NCBI GenBank assembly: GCA_030684575.1
Contig: JAUXVD010000019.1
Location: forward strand, 1-64,000
Direction: 5' to 3'
Length of the DNA stretch: 64,000 nucleotides
DNA from: Nitrospirota bacterium
Lineage (GTDB): Bacteria > Nitrospirota > Nitrospiria > Nitrospirales > Nitrospiraceae
The notes under the pieces were generated by a model. The model saw only the letters and a list, made by a program, of their open reading frames with translations. It made no database searches and was not told the origin of the DNA. Shown here in pieces: positions 33,788 to 43,020 of this stretch. Made by a program: the position numbers and the translations under genes. Position 1 is the first letter of the stretch. Every line of letters begins with the position of its first letter.

Positions 33788-34396
33788 ATGATCGCCTCAT
33801 TGACGGGCCGATTGGCCTTCAAGGCGCCAGCCTATCTGGTTCTCGACGTGCACGGCGTCGGCTACGAAGTATTCATCCCGCTCAGTACCTACTATGGGTT
33901 GCCCAATCTCAGTGAAAGCACCGTTCTGAGCATCCATACCCATGTCCGTGAAGACGCGATTCAGCTCTTCGGCTTTTTGACATCGCAGGAAAAAGAGGCG
34001 TTCGTGCTCTTGACCAGCGTCTCCGGCGTCGGTCCCAAGCTGGCGCTCAGCGTCTTGTCGGCGCTTCCAGTGTCCGACCTCGTGTTCGCGATTCAGTCGG
34101 AAGATGTCGAGAAGCTGACTACGGTTCCAGGGATCGGGAACAAATCGGCCAGCCGTCTCGTGTTGGAGCTCAAGGATAAAGTCGCAAAGCTCCATCCTGG
34201 CCTCGTCCCAAGAGATGATTCATCCTGGCAGGGGCAGGATGTGACCTTCGATGACGCGCTGTCCGCGCTTGTGAATTTAGGGTATCGCCCGCAAGATGCC
34301 AAAGAGGCATTGAAACAGGTGAAGAAGTCCAATCCTGAATCCATCGTGCTGAAAGACATGATTCGTGAATGTTTAAAAGAGCTGGCAAGGGGGTAG
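33788..34396 (+). CDS. ruvA: Holliday junction branch-migration protein RuvA
   Basis: A 202-residue RuvA of full length. Domain I OB-fold (MIASLTGRLAFKAPAYLVLDVHGVGYEV), domain II with helix-hairpin-helix motifs (LLTSVSGVGPKLALSVLSAL and LTTVPGIGNKSASRLVLEL), and domain III, which contacts RuvB (ALSALVNLGYRPQDAKEAL). It targets RuvB to junctions. A 9-bp inverted repeat (GCTGAAGGT/ACCTTCAGC) lies in the gap after yebC. The next gene begins 2 bp after the ruvA stop. Confidence 0.96.
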   Translation: MIASLTGRLAFKAPAYLVLDVHGVGYEVFIPLSTYYGLPNLSESTVLSIHTHVREDAIQLFGFLTSQEKEAFVLLTSVSGVGPKLALSVLSALPVSDLVFAIQSEDVEKLTTVPGIGNKSASRLVLELKDKVAKLHPGLVPRDDSSWQGQDVTFDDALSALVNLGYRPQDAKEALKQVKKSNPESIVLKDMIRECLKELARG

Positions 34397-34398
34397 CA

Positions 34399-34887
34399 AT
34401 GATGGCGAGGTCGACCCAACGAAGAGCCTGGACTCACCTATCGATCGGACTTGTCGCGCTGCTACTGGGGTTGTGGACCATGCCCGTGCAAGCCGAAGAG
34501 CCGAGCGAGCCGAAAAGCATCAGGAAGACCTGCGGCAAGTGCCCTGAAGGCTATGCGACGACCGGCGTGACTGAGGCGAAGGAGATTTGCAAGGACGGCG
34601 ACCCCACCCTCGTTCAATGTGTTCCGCTCGGGGCGAATCTGTTGTCCGTCTGTGGGTCTTGTCCTGAGGGCTACCGCGAAATCGGCAGCTCGTCTCTGCC
34701 GGGCCGCTGTGGGAGCCAGGACGGAGGGCGGCTTGCGCAATGTCAATTGGAGAAGATGGAGCAGAACCTTCCCGATCCGACTCAGGGTGGTAAGACGTGC
34801 CCCCCAGATTGCGGGAGTACGGCAACACCTGGGCAGGGGGCCTTGCCGCCTCCGCCCAAGTACCTCCCAACGCCTGAAAAGAAATAA
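34399..34887 (+). CDS. Cys-rich exported protein with two CPEGY repeats
   Basis: A 162-residue protein with a signal peptide (hydrophobic [16 protein letters not shown], cleavage near VQAEE). The mature part has two similar cysteine-rich units, [12 protein letters not shown]...C and [12 protein letters not shown]...C, then CPPDCGS and a Pro-rich tail ([10 protein letters not shown]). The cysteines are probably disulfide-bonded in the periplasm. No known family was recognised. It is inserted between ruvA and ruvB with near-overlapping spacing, so it is cotranscribed although functionally unrelated. Confidence 0.75.
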   Translation: MMARSTQRRAWTHLSIGLVALLLGLWTMPVQAEEPSEPKSIRKTCGKCPEGYATTGVTEAKEICKDGDPTLVQCVPLGANLLSVCGSCPEGYREIGSSSLPGRCGSQDGGRLAQCQLEKMEQNLPDPTQGGKTCPPDCGSTATPGQGALPPPPKYLPTPEKK

Positions 34888-34915
34888 GCGCACAACGAGA
34901 GAGGCTTCAGTAACG

Positions 34916-35923
34916 ATGGCCGAGCGAGTGATCAGCACGCAGATTACGGACGAAGAGCGCAGTACCGAGAATGTGCTGCGTCCGCAGACCTTGGATGAGT
35001 ATATCGGCCAAGAGCGGATGAAAGAGTCCTTGCGGGTCTGTATCGAGGCGGCGAAGCAGCGGAACGAAGCGCTCGATCATACGATTTTTTACGGTCCGCC
35101 TGGATTAGGGAAAACCACGATCGCGCACATCATTGCTCGTGAAATGGGAGCCTCCCTCCGATCGACCTCCGGCCTTGTCTTGGCTCATGCGGGTGATTTG
35201 GCCGCGATTTTGACCAATCTCCAAGAGCACGACGTCCTATTCATTGACGAGATTCACCGGCTTCCCGCCTCCGTTGAAGAGGCGCTGTATCCGGCCATGG
35301 AGGATTATCAGCTCGATCTCGTGATCGGCCAAGGGCCTGCAGCCAGAACGGTAAAGTTGGATCTCCCGCGTTTTACGTTAGTTGGCGCGACGACGAGGGC
35401 CGGTGCTCTGACGTCCCCGCTTCGGGACCGATTTGGCCTCGTCCATCGCCTGGAGTTCTATTCTCCCGCGGAGCTGGAGACTATCGTGACTCGCTCAGCG
35501 GGGGTGCTCGGAATTCCAATCGACTCCAACGGAGCGAGGGAAATTGCCTGTCGCGCTCGCGGGACTCCTCGTATCGTTAACCGGCTCATCAAGCGAGTGC
35601 GTGACTATGCTCAGGTCAAGGCGGGTGGACGCATTACCCAGCCTGTCGCGCAGGATGCGCTCGCCTGGCTTGGCGTCGATACGGCGGGGTTTGATGAGAT
35701 GGATCGTCAGATTCTGCTCACCATTATCGATAAATTTGCCGGGGGACCGGTCGGAGTCGAGTCTCTGGCGGCGGCAGTCCAGGAGGATAAGGGGACCCTC
35801 GAGGATGTCCATGAGCCCTACTTGATTCAAGCCGGCTTTCTTGAACGAACCGGCCGCGGGCGCCAAGTCACGAAACTGGCTTTTGATCATTTCAAAAGGC
35901 CCAGCTCTCTCCTCTTCTCGTGA
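34916..35923 (+). CDS. ruvB: Holliday junction branch-migration helicase RuvB
   Basis: A 335-residue RuvB. The AAA+ core has Walker [14 protein letters not shown], Walker [11 protein letters not shown], sensor 1 [18 protein letters not shown] and the arginine finger region. The C-terminal winged helix ends in [20 protein letters not shown]. The start MAERVIS is chosen from family length; the open frame continues upstream through the previous gene but is not coding. It works with RuvA. RuvC must be encoded elsewhere or replaced. Confidence 0.97.
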   Translation: MAERVISTQITDEERSTENVLRPQTLDEYIGQERMKESLRVCIEAAKQRNEALDHTIFYGPPGLGKTTIAHIIAREMGASLRSTSGLVLAHAGDLAAILTNLQEHDVLFIDEIHRLPASVEEALYPAMEDYQLDLVIGQGPAARTVKLDLPRFTLVGATTRAGALTSPLRDRFGLVHRLEFYSPAELETIVTRSAGVLGIPIDSNGAREIACRARGTPRIVNRLIKRVRDYAQVKAGGRITQPVAQDALAWLGVDTAGFDEMDRQILLTIIDKFAGGPVGVESLAAAVQEDKGTLEDVHEPYLIQAGFLERTGRGRQVTKLAFDHFKRPSSLLFS

Positions 35924-36113
35924 GTATTTTGGTCTCTGTCAGACTCTTCTAATACAGGTTCAACCAGCTGGCGCGCCTCACGCAAGTCCCTGAAACGGCG
36001 AGGGTCTCCTTGCATTGCCTGGAATGATTCCTGTATCATTCCCTACTTAGCTTGTGCCATTCCAGCCGACGGACGGGTGACCGCCTCACTGGGCTGGGAA
36101 GAGGAGGTTGGCT

Positions 36114-37190
36114 ATGTCCGGAGACCTTTCCGACTACAGGAAAGAAATCGATCGCATCGATGACGAGATCTTGCGTCTGCTCAATGAGCGGTCCAAAAGC
36201 GTCATTGAGATCGGTAAGCTCAAGAAGCAGCAGGATGCCGACGCCAATCTCCATACCCCGGCGCGTGAGGCGGCCATCATCGAGCGTCTCATACAGCAAA
36301 ACTCCGGGCCCTTTCCTTCCGAGGCTATTCGGCCGGTCTATCGAGAAATCATGTCCGCCTCTCTCTCTCTTGAGGGCCCGCAGAAGGTAGCCTATCTCGG
36401 GCCCCGAGCGACCTTTACGCATATGGCCTGCATGCAGAAGTTCGGGTCGTCGGCACAATATATCCCGGTCAATAGCATTAAGGACGTATTCAGCGAAGTT
36501 GAGCGCGGGCGCGCCAACTTTGGTGTAGTCCCGATCGAGAACACGACAGAAGGCGTGGTCAATCACACGCTCGACATGTTCATTGATTCCAATCTCCTGA
36601 TCTATGGAGAGATTCATCAGGACGTGTCCCACCATTTGATGTCGAAGTCTGGGCTGATGGAAGAGGTGAAGAAGATCCAGTCTCATCCCCAGCCCATTGC
36701 GCAATGCCGAAATTGGTTGGAAACGAACTTGCCCCATGTGCCTTTGTCGGAAGTGGCGAGTACCGCACGCGCTGCAGAGCTATGCGTGGAAAACCCTTCC
36801 CTTGCCGCCATTGCATCGGAGCTTGCGGCTCAACTGTACGGCTTGAAGGTCATCAAGGCTCGCATCGAAGATAATATGAACAATATGACCCGCTTTCTTA
36901 TCTTGTCTCAGAAACCGCCTCAGCGGACGGGGAAAGACAAGACCTCCTTGATGCTTTCGGTAAAAGACAAAGTCGGTGCCCTGTACGATCTTCTCCGTCC
37001 TTTCGCGTCGCATGGCCTGAGCATGACCAAGATTGAATCGCGTCCCTCTAGACGAAAAGCCTGGGAGTACATTTTCTTTGTCGATATCGAAGGCCATATT
37101 GAGGACGACCGGGTTAAGAAAGCGATCGAAGAAGTCTCCGGTAGATGCTTGTTCATGAAAATCCTCGGGTCCTATCCGGCTCATAGCTAA
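36114..37190 (+). CDS. pheA: Bifunctional chorismate mutase/prephenate dehydratase (P-protein)
   Basis: A 358-residue P-protein. AroQ-type chorismate mutase (residues 1-90: YRKEIDRIDDEILRLLNER), prephenate dehydratase (about 95-275: YLGPRATFTHMA, VPIENTTEGVVNHTLD, NMTRFLILS) and a C-terminal ACT domain for phenylalanine feedback (LMLSVKDKVGALYDLLRPF; ESRPSRRKAWEYIFF). It makes phenylpyruvate from chorismate. ATG is preferred over TTG two codons earlier because GAGGAGG lies 7 nt before it. First gene of the aromatic operon. Confidence 0.97.
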   Translation: MSGDLSDYRKEIDRIDDEILRLLNERSKSVIEIGKLKKQQDADANLHTPAREAAIIERLIQQNSGPFPSEAIRPVYREIMSASLSLEGPQKVAYLGPRATFTHMACMQKFGSSAQYIPVNSIKDVFSEVERGRANFGVVPIENTTEGVVNHTLDMFIDSNLLIYGEIHQDVSHHLMSKSGLMEEVKKIQSHPQPIAQCRNWLETNLPHVPLSEVASTARAAELCVENPSLAAIASELAAQLYGLKVIKARIEDNMNNMTRFLILSQKPPQRTGKDKTSLMLSVKDKVGALYDLLRPFASHGLSMTKIESRPSRRKAWEYIFFVDIEGHIEDDRVKKAIEEVSGRCLFMKILGSYPAHS

Positions 37191-37194
37191 CGCC

Positions 37195-38277
37195 ATGCCA
37201 CTGAAGGTCCACCCAGATATTGCCTCGCTGAGTCCCTATGTTCCAGGGAAGCCGATTGAGGAACTCCAACGGGAGCTCGGGCTCGCACGTGTCATTAAGC
37301 TGGCGTCCAACGAAAATCCGCTGGGCCCTTCCCCTAAGGCACTCGCTGCATTGAGCGAGGGGTCCTCGACGCTGCATCGCTATCCAGATGGCGGGGCGTT
37401 TCGCCTCCGTGGAGCCTTGGCAGATCGCTGTAAGGTGACGCTGGATCAGGTCATCCTTGGGAATGGATCGGATGAAATTTTGGGCCTGCTCGCCCGTACG
37501 TTTTTGGCGCCGGGCGATGAAGCGATCATGGCCGATCAGACCTTCGTCATTTACAAGATGGAAGTAACGGCTGCTCACGGAAAGCCTGTCATCGTTCCGT
37601 TGAAGCAATGGAGGCACGATCTTCCGGCGATGGCCGATGCGATTACCGACCGGACGCGGCTTCTGTTCCTCTGCAACCCCAATAACCCGACCGGAACGAT
37701 GGTGTCGGCCGATGAGGTTGAACAGCTGCTCGCGCATGTCCCTGCGCATGTCGTCGTGGTATTGGATGAGGCCTATGTCGAATATGTTCGAAGTCGGCAG
37801 TTCCCGGATTCCCTGGCCTATGTGAAGCAGGGGCGGAATGTGATCGTGCTGCGGACGTTTTCGAAGATCTATGGCCTTGCTGGATTGCGCATTGGATATG
37901 GCGTGACGACCGCAGAGATCGCCAACTTCCTGAACCGCCTCCGCCCTCCCTTCAATGCCAACAGTCTCGCCCAGCATGCCGCGCTCGCCGCCCTCGGCGA
38001 CGATGAACATGTGGCGCGAAGCCGGGTGGTGAATGAGGCCGGAATGGGGCAAGTGGTCAAGGGGTTGACCGATCTTGGCTTTGCGCCGATCCCGAGCGAA
38101 GCAAACTTCGTGTATGTCGATATTCGACGAGATGGCCGCAAGGTATTCGATGCCATGCTGAGTGAGGGGATTATTATTCGTCATATCGAGGGGTCCATGG
38201 TTCGAGTAACCATCGGCCTGGAAGAAGAAAACAGAGAATTCTTGGCTGTGTTCAAGCGGGTGATCCACTCGCAGTGA
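37195..38277 (+). CDS. hisC: Histidinol-phosphate/aromatic aminotransferase
   Basis: A 360-residue class I/II PLP aminotransferase of the HisC branch. Visible are IKLASNENPLGPSP, LHRYPDGG, LGNGSDEIL, NPNNPTG, VVLDEAYVEY, and the Schiff-base lysine in RTFSKIYGLAGLRIGYG. Its place between pheA and aroF suggests that it aminates phenylpyruvate and hydroxyphenylpyruvate in this operon, possibly in addition to histidinol phosphate. It starts 4 bp after pheA. Confidence 0.93.
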   Translation: MPLKVHPDIASLSPYVPGKPIEELQRELGLARVIKLASNENPLGPSPKALAALSEGSSTLHRYPDGGAFRLRGALADRCKVTLDQVILGNGSDEILGLLARTFLAPGDEAIMADQTFVIYKMEVTAAHGKPVIVPLKQWRHDLPAMADAITDRTRLLFLCNPNNPTGTMVSADEVEQLLAHVPAHVVVVLDEAYVEYVRSRQFPDSLAYVKQGRNVIVLRTFSKIYGLAGLRIGYGVTTAEIANFLNRLRPPFNANSLAQHAALAALGDDEHVARSRVVNEAGMGQVVKGLTDLGFAPIPSEANFVYVDIRRDGRKVFDAMLSEGIIIRHIEGSMVRVTIGLEEENREFLAVFKRVIHSQ

Positions 38278-38295
38278 GTGGAAGGTGAGGGCAAC

Positions 38296-39309
38296 ATGAT
38301 CATTGTATTAAAACCGGAAGCCAGTGAACGGGAAGTCGACCACATTATCGATCGTCTTCGTGAGTTAGGGCTGAAGTCGCAACTGACGACCGGTCAGGAA
38401 CGGACGATCATCGGCGTGATCGGTGACGATCGGGTTTTGCACAATCAACCTCTCACGGCCTTGCCGGGCGTTGAAAGTGTGTTGCCGATTCTCGCACCGT
38501 GGAAACTTGTCAGCCGCGAATTTAAGCGTGAAGGCACGATCATCGACGTGAGCGGCGTCAAGATCGGCGGCAACAAACTGGTGATCATGGCAGGGCCTTG
38601 TGCGGTGGAGCGGCTCGAACTCACGGTCGGTATTGCCCACGAGGTCAAGGCGGCGGGGGCGAGTATTTTGCGCGGCGGCGCCTACAAGCCTCGCACGTCC
38701 CCCTATTCCTTTCAGGGGCTCGGACGCGAAGGGTTGGATTATCTCGTCGAGGCCAAGAAACAAACCGGGTTGCCGGTGGTCAGTGAGATTCTGGATACCC
38801 GCGACATCGAATTGTTTCTTGAGAAAGCCGACATTATCCAAATTGGCGCACGTAATATGCAGAATTTCGAGCTCCTCAAGGAAGTTGGAGCGTACGACAA
38901 GCCGGTGCTGTTGAAGCGGGGACTGTCGGCGACGATCAAGGAGTTCCTCCTCTCTGCGGAATACATCATGTCCCGGGGAAATCAGAACGTCATGTTATGC
39001 GAGCGGGGGATCAGGACCTTCGAGACGCAATATCGCAATACACTCGACCTCGCGGCGGTTCCAACGTTGAAGGAACTGTCGCATCTGCCAGTCATCGTCG
39101 ATCCTAGCCATGCTACCGGTAAGTGGAATCTGGTGGCGCCGATGTCAAAAGCGGCTGTGGCTGCTGGGGCGGATGGTCTTTTGATCGAAGTCCATTCGAA
39201 TCCGGAATGTGCGCTGTGTGACGGTGAAGAGTCTATTAAGCCGAGTAAGTTTAAAGAATTAATGCATGACATGCGAAAGATCGCGGTCGCCGTCGGTCGA
39301 GAATTGTAA
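38296..39309 (+). CDS. aroF: 3-deoxy-7-phosphoheptulonate synthase (type Ib)
   Basis: A 337-residue DAHP synthase, the first shikimate pathway enzyme. The N-terminal ferredoxin/ACT-like regulatory domain (residues 1-70, [18 protein letters not shown]) is as in Thermotoga-type enzymes. The TIM barrel has [55 protein letters not shown] and [14 protein letters not shown] precedes the chosen ATG. The N-terminal domain likely confers allosteric inhibition by an aromatic amino acid. Confidence 0.95.
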   Translation: MIIVLKPEASEREVDHIIDRLRELGLKSQLTTGQERTIIGVIGDDRVLHNQPLTALPGVESVLPILAPWKLVSREFKREGTIIDVSGVKIGGNKLVIMAGPCAVERLELTVGIAHEVKAAGASILRGGAYKPRTSPYSFQGLGREGLDYLVEAKKQTGLPVVSEILDTRDIELFLEKADIIQIGARNMQNFELLKEVGAYDKPVLLKRGLSATIKEFLLSAEYIMSRGNQNVMLCERGIRTFETQYRNTLDLAAVPTLKELSHLPVIVDPSHATGKWNLVAPMSKAAVAAGADGLLIEVHSNPECALCDGEESIKPSKFKELMHDMRKIAVAVGREL

Positions 39310-39368
39310 ACAAAAGAACTGCGGTTGAAGGACGTAGGGTTGAGGTTCGGCTCAGCCTCGTTTGAAAA

Positions 39369-40262
39369 GTGGCGCTGCATTTTACTCAAGTCACGATTAT
39401 CGGAGTCGGGCTGATCGGCGGATCGCTCGGCATGATTTTGCGCCGAAAGGGCTTGGCGACAAAGATTGTCGGGGTTGGGCGACGTGTCGAGAACTTGAAG
39501 ACGGCGGTCGAGTTAGGTGCGATCGACTGCTATGTTGCCGACCCCAAAGACGGGGTGAGGGATGCCGATCTCGTGGTGTTAGCCACGCCGGTCGATACCT
39601 ATGATCGGCATTTGACGGAGTGGGCCTCCTCGTTGAAGCCTGGCGCAATTGTGACCGATGTTGGAAGCGTGAAGGGTCTTCTGGTGGAGCAGGCAGAACG
39701 GGCCATGCCGACGGGGGTCCATTTTGTCGGTGCCCATCCTATCGCCGGTAAGGAAAAGACGGGCGTGGCGGCTGGTTCGGACCGGCTCTTTATGGGAGCG
39801 CGCTGCATCATCACGCCGACGAACAGGACAAACCCACAAGCGCTTGAGCAGGTTCAAGCAATGTGGCGGGAGACCGGCTCTGTCGTGTTGACGATGGATG
39901 CCCATTTACATGACAAGGTTCTCGGTGCGGTGAGCCATTTGCCCCATGTGGCGGCCTTTGCGTTGATCAATGCCCTGGCAGAGATACGCGAGCAACAGAT
40001 TCCCTCCCTCGATTTGGCAAGGCATTCGGGCGGCGGGTTACGGGATACGACCAGGATTGCCGCGAGTTCTCCTGAAATGTGGCGCGACATTTTCCTCTGG
40101 AACCGAGACAATGTGGTCATGTTCATCGAAGCCTACGAACGTTCACTGGGCCAATTGAAGCAACTTATTCAAGCGGGCGATGCCGCAGGTATCGAGAAGA
40201 CATTGGAGCGAGCCAGGCAGGAACGGGAAAAACTTTCCACTCAACCGGCTGTGTCGGCGTAG
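39369..40262 (+). CDS. tyrA: Prephenate dehydrogenase
   Basis: A 297-residue TyrA. The NAD(P) Rossmann motif is [17 protein letters not shown]. It is followed by [27 protein letters not shown] and the C-terminal helical domain with [14 protein letters not shown] and [21 protein letters not shown]. It converts prephenate to 4-hydroxyphenylpyruvate for tyrosine. It starts with GTG. There is no C-terminal ACT domain, so feedback control is likely absent or of another type. Confidence 0.95.
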   Translation: MALHFTQVTIIGVGLIGGSLGMILRRKGLATKIVGVGRRVENLKTAVELGAIDCYVADPKDGVRDADLVVLATPVDTYDRHLTEWASSLKPGAIVTDVGSVKGLLVEQAERAMPTGVHFVGAHPIAGKEKTGVAAGSDRLFMGARCIITPTNRTNPQALEQVQAMWRETGSVVLTMDAHLHDKVLGAVSHLPHVAAFALINALAEIREQQIPSLDLARHSGGGLRDTTRIAASSPEMWRDIFLWNRDNVVMFIEAYERSLGQLKQLIQAGDAAGIEKTLERARQEREKLSTQPAVSA

Positions 40263-40269
40263 GATCCCT

Positions 40270-41592
40270 ATGGCGTCGTTGACGATTACCCCAGGCCGAC
40301 CGTTACAGGGAACAATCTCTGTCCCCGGTGATAAATCGATTACCCATCGTGCGATCATCCTGACCGCGCTGGCGAGTGGAATGAGTCGGGTTTCGCGCTA
40401 TTGCCGGGGTGAAGATTGTCTCAACACGATGCGCGCGTTTCAGGCCCTCGGTGTACGCATCGATGAATCGGTCGATGAACTTTCCGTGCATGGTAAGGGT
40501 CTTTGGGGTCTGATCGAGCCGGACGGGCCGATCGATTGCGGGAATTCAGGGACGGGTATTCGTCTCCTGGCCGGTCTGTTGGCGGGACAGGACTTTTTTA
40601 CGGTATTGACCGGCGACGAATCGATTCGGCGTCGTCCAATGGGGCGGGTCGTCAAGCCATTGCGGGAAATGGGGGCGACGATTAGCGGCCGCAAGGGCGG
40701 TGAACTTGCGCCGTTAGCGGTGCAGGGAAGCCGTCTCCGCGCTATCAGCTATGTTTCGCCGGTAGCGAGCGCGCAAATCAAATCCGCTCTGTTACTTGCC
40801 GCCTTGTTTGCCGAAGGGACGACTCGCATCACAGAACCTCGCCTCTCACGGGACCATACGGAGCGGATGTTTCAGTTTTTCGGTATCGGGTTGCGACGAG
40901 AAGGGACCAGCGTGCTGGTCGATGGACGGCCTGCGGTCGGGTGGGATGCGGTGCCTCAACTTGTCGTGCCTGGTGACTTTTCTGCCGCCGCGTTCTTCAT
41001 CGTGGGTGCGACGATTGTTCCTGGCTCGGATGTGACGATTCGTCACGTTGGCATCAACCCGACAAGAACAGGCTTGCTGGACGTGATGACGAGAATGGGC
41101 GCAGATATTCAATTGCTGAATCAGCGGGAAGAGGCCGGAGAACCGGTCGCGGATATTCGGGTGAAGTCGGCCAGGCTGCATGGGGTAGCGATCGGGCCAG
41201 ACTTGATCCCGCAGACGATCGATGAGTTTCCCATCTTGTGTGTCGCAGCTGCAGTGGCAGAGGGTGAGACGATCATCTCCGGGGCCGAAGAATTACGTGT
41301 GAAAGAGAGCGATCGGATTGCGACGGTCTCGGCAGAGTTGAGAGCCATGGGGGCGCAAATTATAGAAAAGCCTGATGGGATGGTCCTGCAAGGGCTTGGC
41401 ACGGTAGCGGAGAATGGTCGGTTGCGGGCTGCGCATGGCCGTAGCCATGGGGATCATCGAGTGGCGATGTCGTTGGCGATCGCGGGCTTGACGGCTTCGA
41501 AGCCCACGCTGATTGACGAGACCGCCTGTATTGAGACATCCTTTCCCGACTTTCATCAGACATTGCTGAACTTATTGGACGATTGCCGGTGA
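40270..41592 (+). CDS. aroA: 5-enolpyruvylshikimate-3-phosphate synthase
   Basis: A 440-residue EPSP synthase, joining shikimate-3-P and PEP. Visible are VPGDKSITHRAIILTALA, DCGNSGTGIRLLAGLLA, DESIRRRPMGR, SAQIKSALLLAALFAEG, PGDFSAAAFF and LRVKESDRIATV. The ATG at 40270 matches the family start and lies 7 bp after the tyrA stop; an earlier start inside tyrA is not supported. It reads into cmk. Confidence 0.97.
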   Translation: MASLTITPGRPLQGTISVPGDKSITHRAIILTALASGMSRVSRYCRGEDCLNTMRAFQALGVRIDESVDELSVHGKGLWGLIEPDGPIDCGNSGTGIRLLAGLLAGQDFFTVLTGDESIRRRPMGRVVKPLREMGATISGRKGGELAPLAVQGSRLRAISYVSPVASAQIKSALLLAALFAEGTTRITEPRLSRDHTERMFQFFGIGLRREGTSVLVDGRPAVGWDAVPQLVVPGDFSAAAFFIVGATIVPGSDVTIRHVGINPTRTGLLDVMTRMGADIQLLNQREEAGEPVADIRVKSARLHGVAIGPDLIPQTIDEFPILCVAAAVAEGETIISGAEELRVKESDRIATVSAELRAMGAQIIEKPDGMVLQGLGTVAENGRLRAAHGRSHGDHRVAMSLAIAGLTASKPTLIDETACIETSFPDFHQTLLNLLDDCR

Positions 41593-41597
41593 CGGTT

Positions 41598-42311
41598 ATG
41601 ATGCGGGGGCACGACGTGGGGTCAGCTGCGAAAGAACAACCGGCGAGCCGACTCATTATCGCCATCGATGGCCCGGCAGGGGTCGGCAAGAGTACGGTGG
41701 CGAAGCTGCTGGCTTCTCGGTTGGATTATTTGTATCTCGATACGGGAGCCCTCTATCGGGCGACGGCTTGGGCCGTGATCGAGTCGGGGCGGGATCCGGC
41801 TGATGCAGAGGCGGTCTCCGCTCTCTTACCGAGCTTATCGATTCAAATGCAGCTCCATCACGGAGCCGCGACGGTGTTGGTCAATAGCAGAGATGTGACT
41901 GGCGGACTCCGAACTCCTGAGGTGTCGTCCGCCGCGTCGGTGGTCTCAGCAATTCCCGCGGTTCGGGCCTGGCTATTGCCCATCCAGCGGCAGATTGGAC
42001 AGGGCGGTGCAGTGGTGGCGGAAGGCAGAGACATGGGAACAACGGTCTTCCCTTCCGCAGACGTGAAGTTCTTTCTCGAAGCCGATCCGAATGTCCGGGC
42101 ACAGCGCCGGCACCGGGAACTTGTGACGGCAGGACATTCCGGGGTACTTGAGGAAACGAGTGCGGATTTATCGACCCGTGATACAAGGGATCGGTCCCGT
42201 TCGATCGCCCCGCTGACTCCCGCTGAAGATGCTCGGCATATCGATACCTCGAACGTGTCTGCCGCAGAGGTGGTAGACCAGATGATGGCTGTGATTGCGG
42301 CGAAGTTGTGA
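41598..42311 (+). CDS. cmk: Cytidylate kinase
   Basis: A 237-residue CMP/dCMP kinase. P-loop IAIDGPAGVGKSTVAKLLA, LDTGALYRA, VAEGRDMGTTVFPSADVKFFLEAD, and the conserved STRDTRDRSRSIAPL, the Cmk-specific S-RD-DSxR region. Several starts are possible around the aroA stop (GTG 41589 overlapping it, ATG 41598, ATG 41601); I use the first ATG. Linkage aroA-cmk-rpsA is widespread in bacteria. Confidence 0.95.
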   Translation: MMRGHDVGSAAKEQPASRLIIAIDGPAGVGKSTVAKLLASRLDYLYLDTGALYRATAWAVIESGRDPADAEAVSALLPSLSIQMQLHHGAATVLVNSRDVTGGLRTPEVSSAASVVSAIPAVRAWLLPIQRQIGQGGAVVAEGRDMGTTVFPSADVKFFLEADPNVRAQRRHRELVTAGHSGVLEETSADLSTRDTRDRSRSIAPLTPAEDARHIDTSNVSAAEVVDQMMAVIAAKL

Positions 42312-42964
42312 GTTCGGCGATCTACGGGGTCTTATGGGCCCTCTTTCGGACCGTCGGGAGGATCTGTTTTCGTTACCGAGTCGTGGGGGCGGTTCCCAAG
42401 ACCGGCGGGTTCATCGTGGCGGCGAACCATGCTAGCTATCTGGACATTCCGTTTCTCGGTTGTGGGATTTGGCGGCGGGCCTGGTATTTAGGCCGTAGCG
42501 ACCTCTTCCCCGTGCCAGGCTTTAAGGCAATCTGCCAATGGTTGGGATGGATTCCCTTGCGGACCGGCCGATTGGATCGAGACGCCTTTGGCAAGGCGGT
42601 CAGTCTCGTCAAGGCTGGAAAGATTGTGGTGATTTTTCCCGAGGGTGGCCGCAGCGTGGACGGACGGTTACAATCTCCTAAACCGGGGATTGGTGTGATT
42701 GTGGCGCAAACAGGTTGTGCTGTGGTTCCGGCCTATCTCAAGGGGACCCACGAGGTATTGCCGACAGGAACCATGTGGCCGCGCTTTCGTCCCGTGACCG
42801 TTTTTTTGGGGGCGCCGATTACGTTCTCTCGGAATGGGGAGAGCGGAGAGGCCAAGCAGTTTTATCAGGAGGTGGCTCGCACCGTGATGGAGCGCATTGC
42901 CTCTTTAGGTGATGTCGAGTCTCCGGTTCAGCAGTCCCGTGCCGGCATTCGCAAGGCTGAGTGA
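42308..42964 (+). CDS. plsC: 1-acyl-sn-glycerol-3-phosphate acyltransferase
   Basis: A 218-residue LPLAT-family acyltransferase that makes phosphatidic acid at the membrane. The catalytic N-H-x4-D motif is ANHASYLDIPFL, the glycerol-phosphate binding motif is IFPEGGRSVDGRL, and VPAYLKGT follows. An N-terminal hydrophobic helix anchors it. It begins with GTG, whose bases overlap the cmk stop (GTGA), a sign of coupled translation. Confidence 0.93.
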   Translation: MSSAIYGVLWALFRTVGRICFRYRVVGAVPKTGGFIVAANHASYLDIPFLGCGIWRRAWYLGRSDLFPVPGFKAICQWLGWIPLRTGRLDRDAFGKAVSLVKAGKIVVIFPEGGRSVDGRLQSPKPGIGVIVAQTGCAVVPAYLKGTHEVLPTGTMWPRFRPVTVFLGAPITFSRNGESGEAKQFYQEVARTVMERIASLGDVESPVQQSRAGIRKAE

Positions 42965-43020
42965 ATGTCGGTGTATAACCATCAGCACCCGACTCCGGTC
43001 GGAAGGGTAGGATTTACATC

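Noticed and set aside
37153-38268. 371-codon minus-strand open frame antisense to hisC
   Set aside because: It covers hisC, which has all aminotransferase motifs; no ribosome-binding site or family match for the antisense frame.
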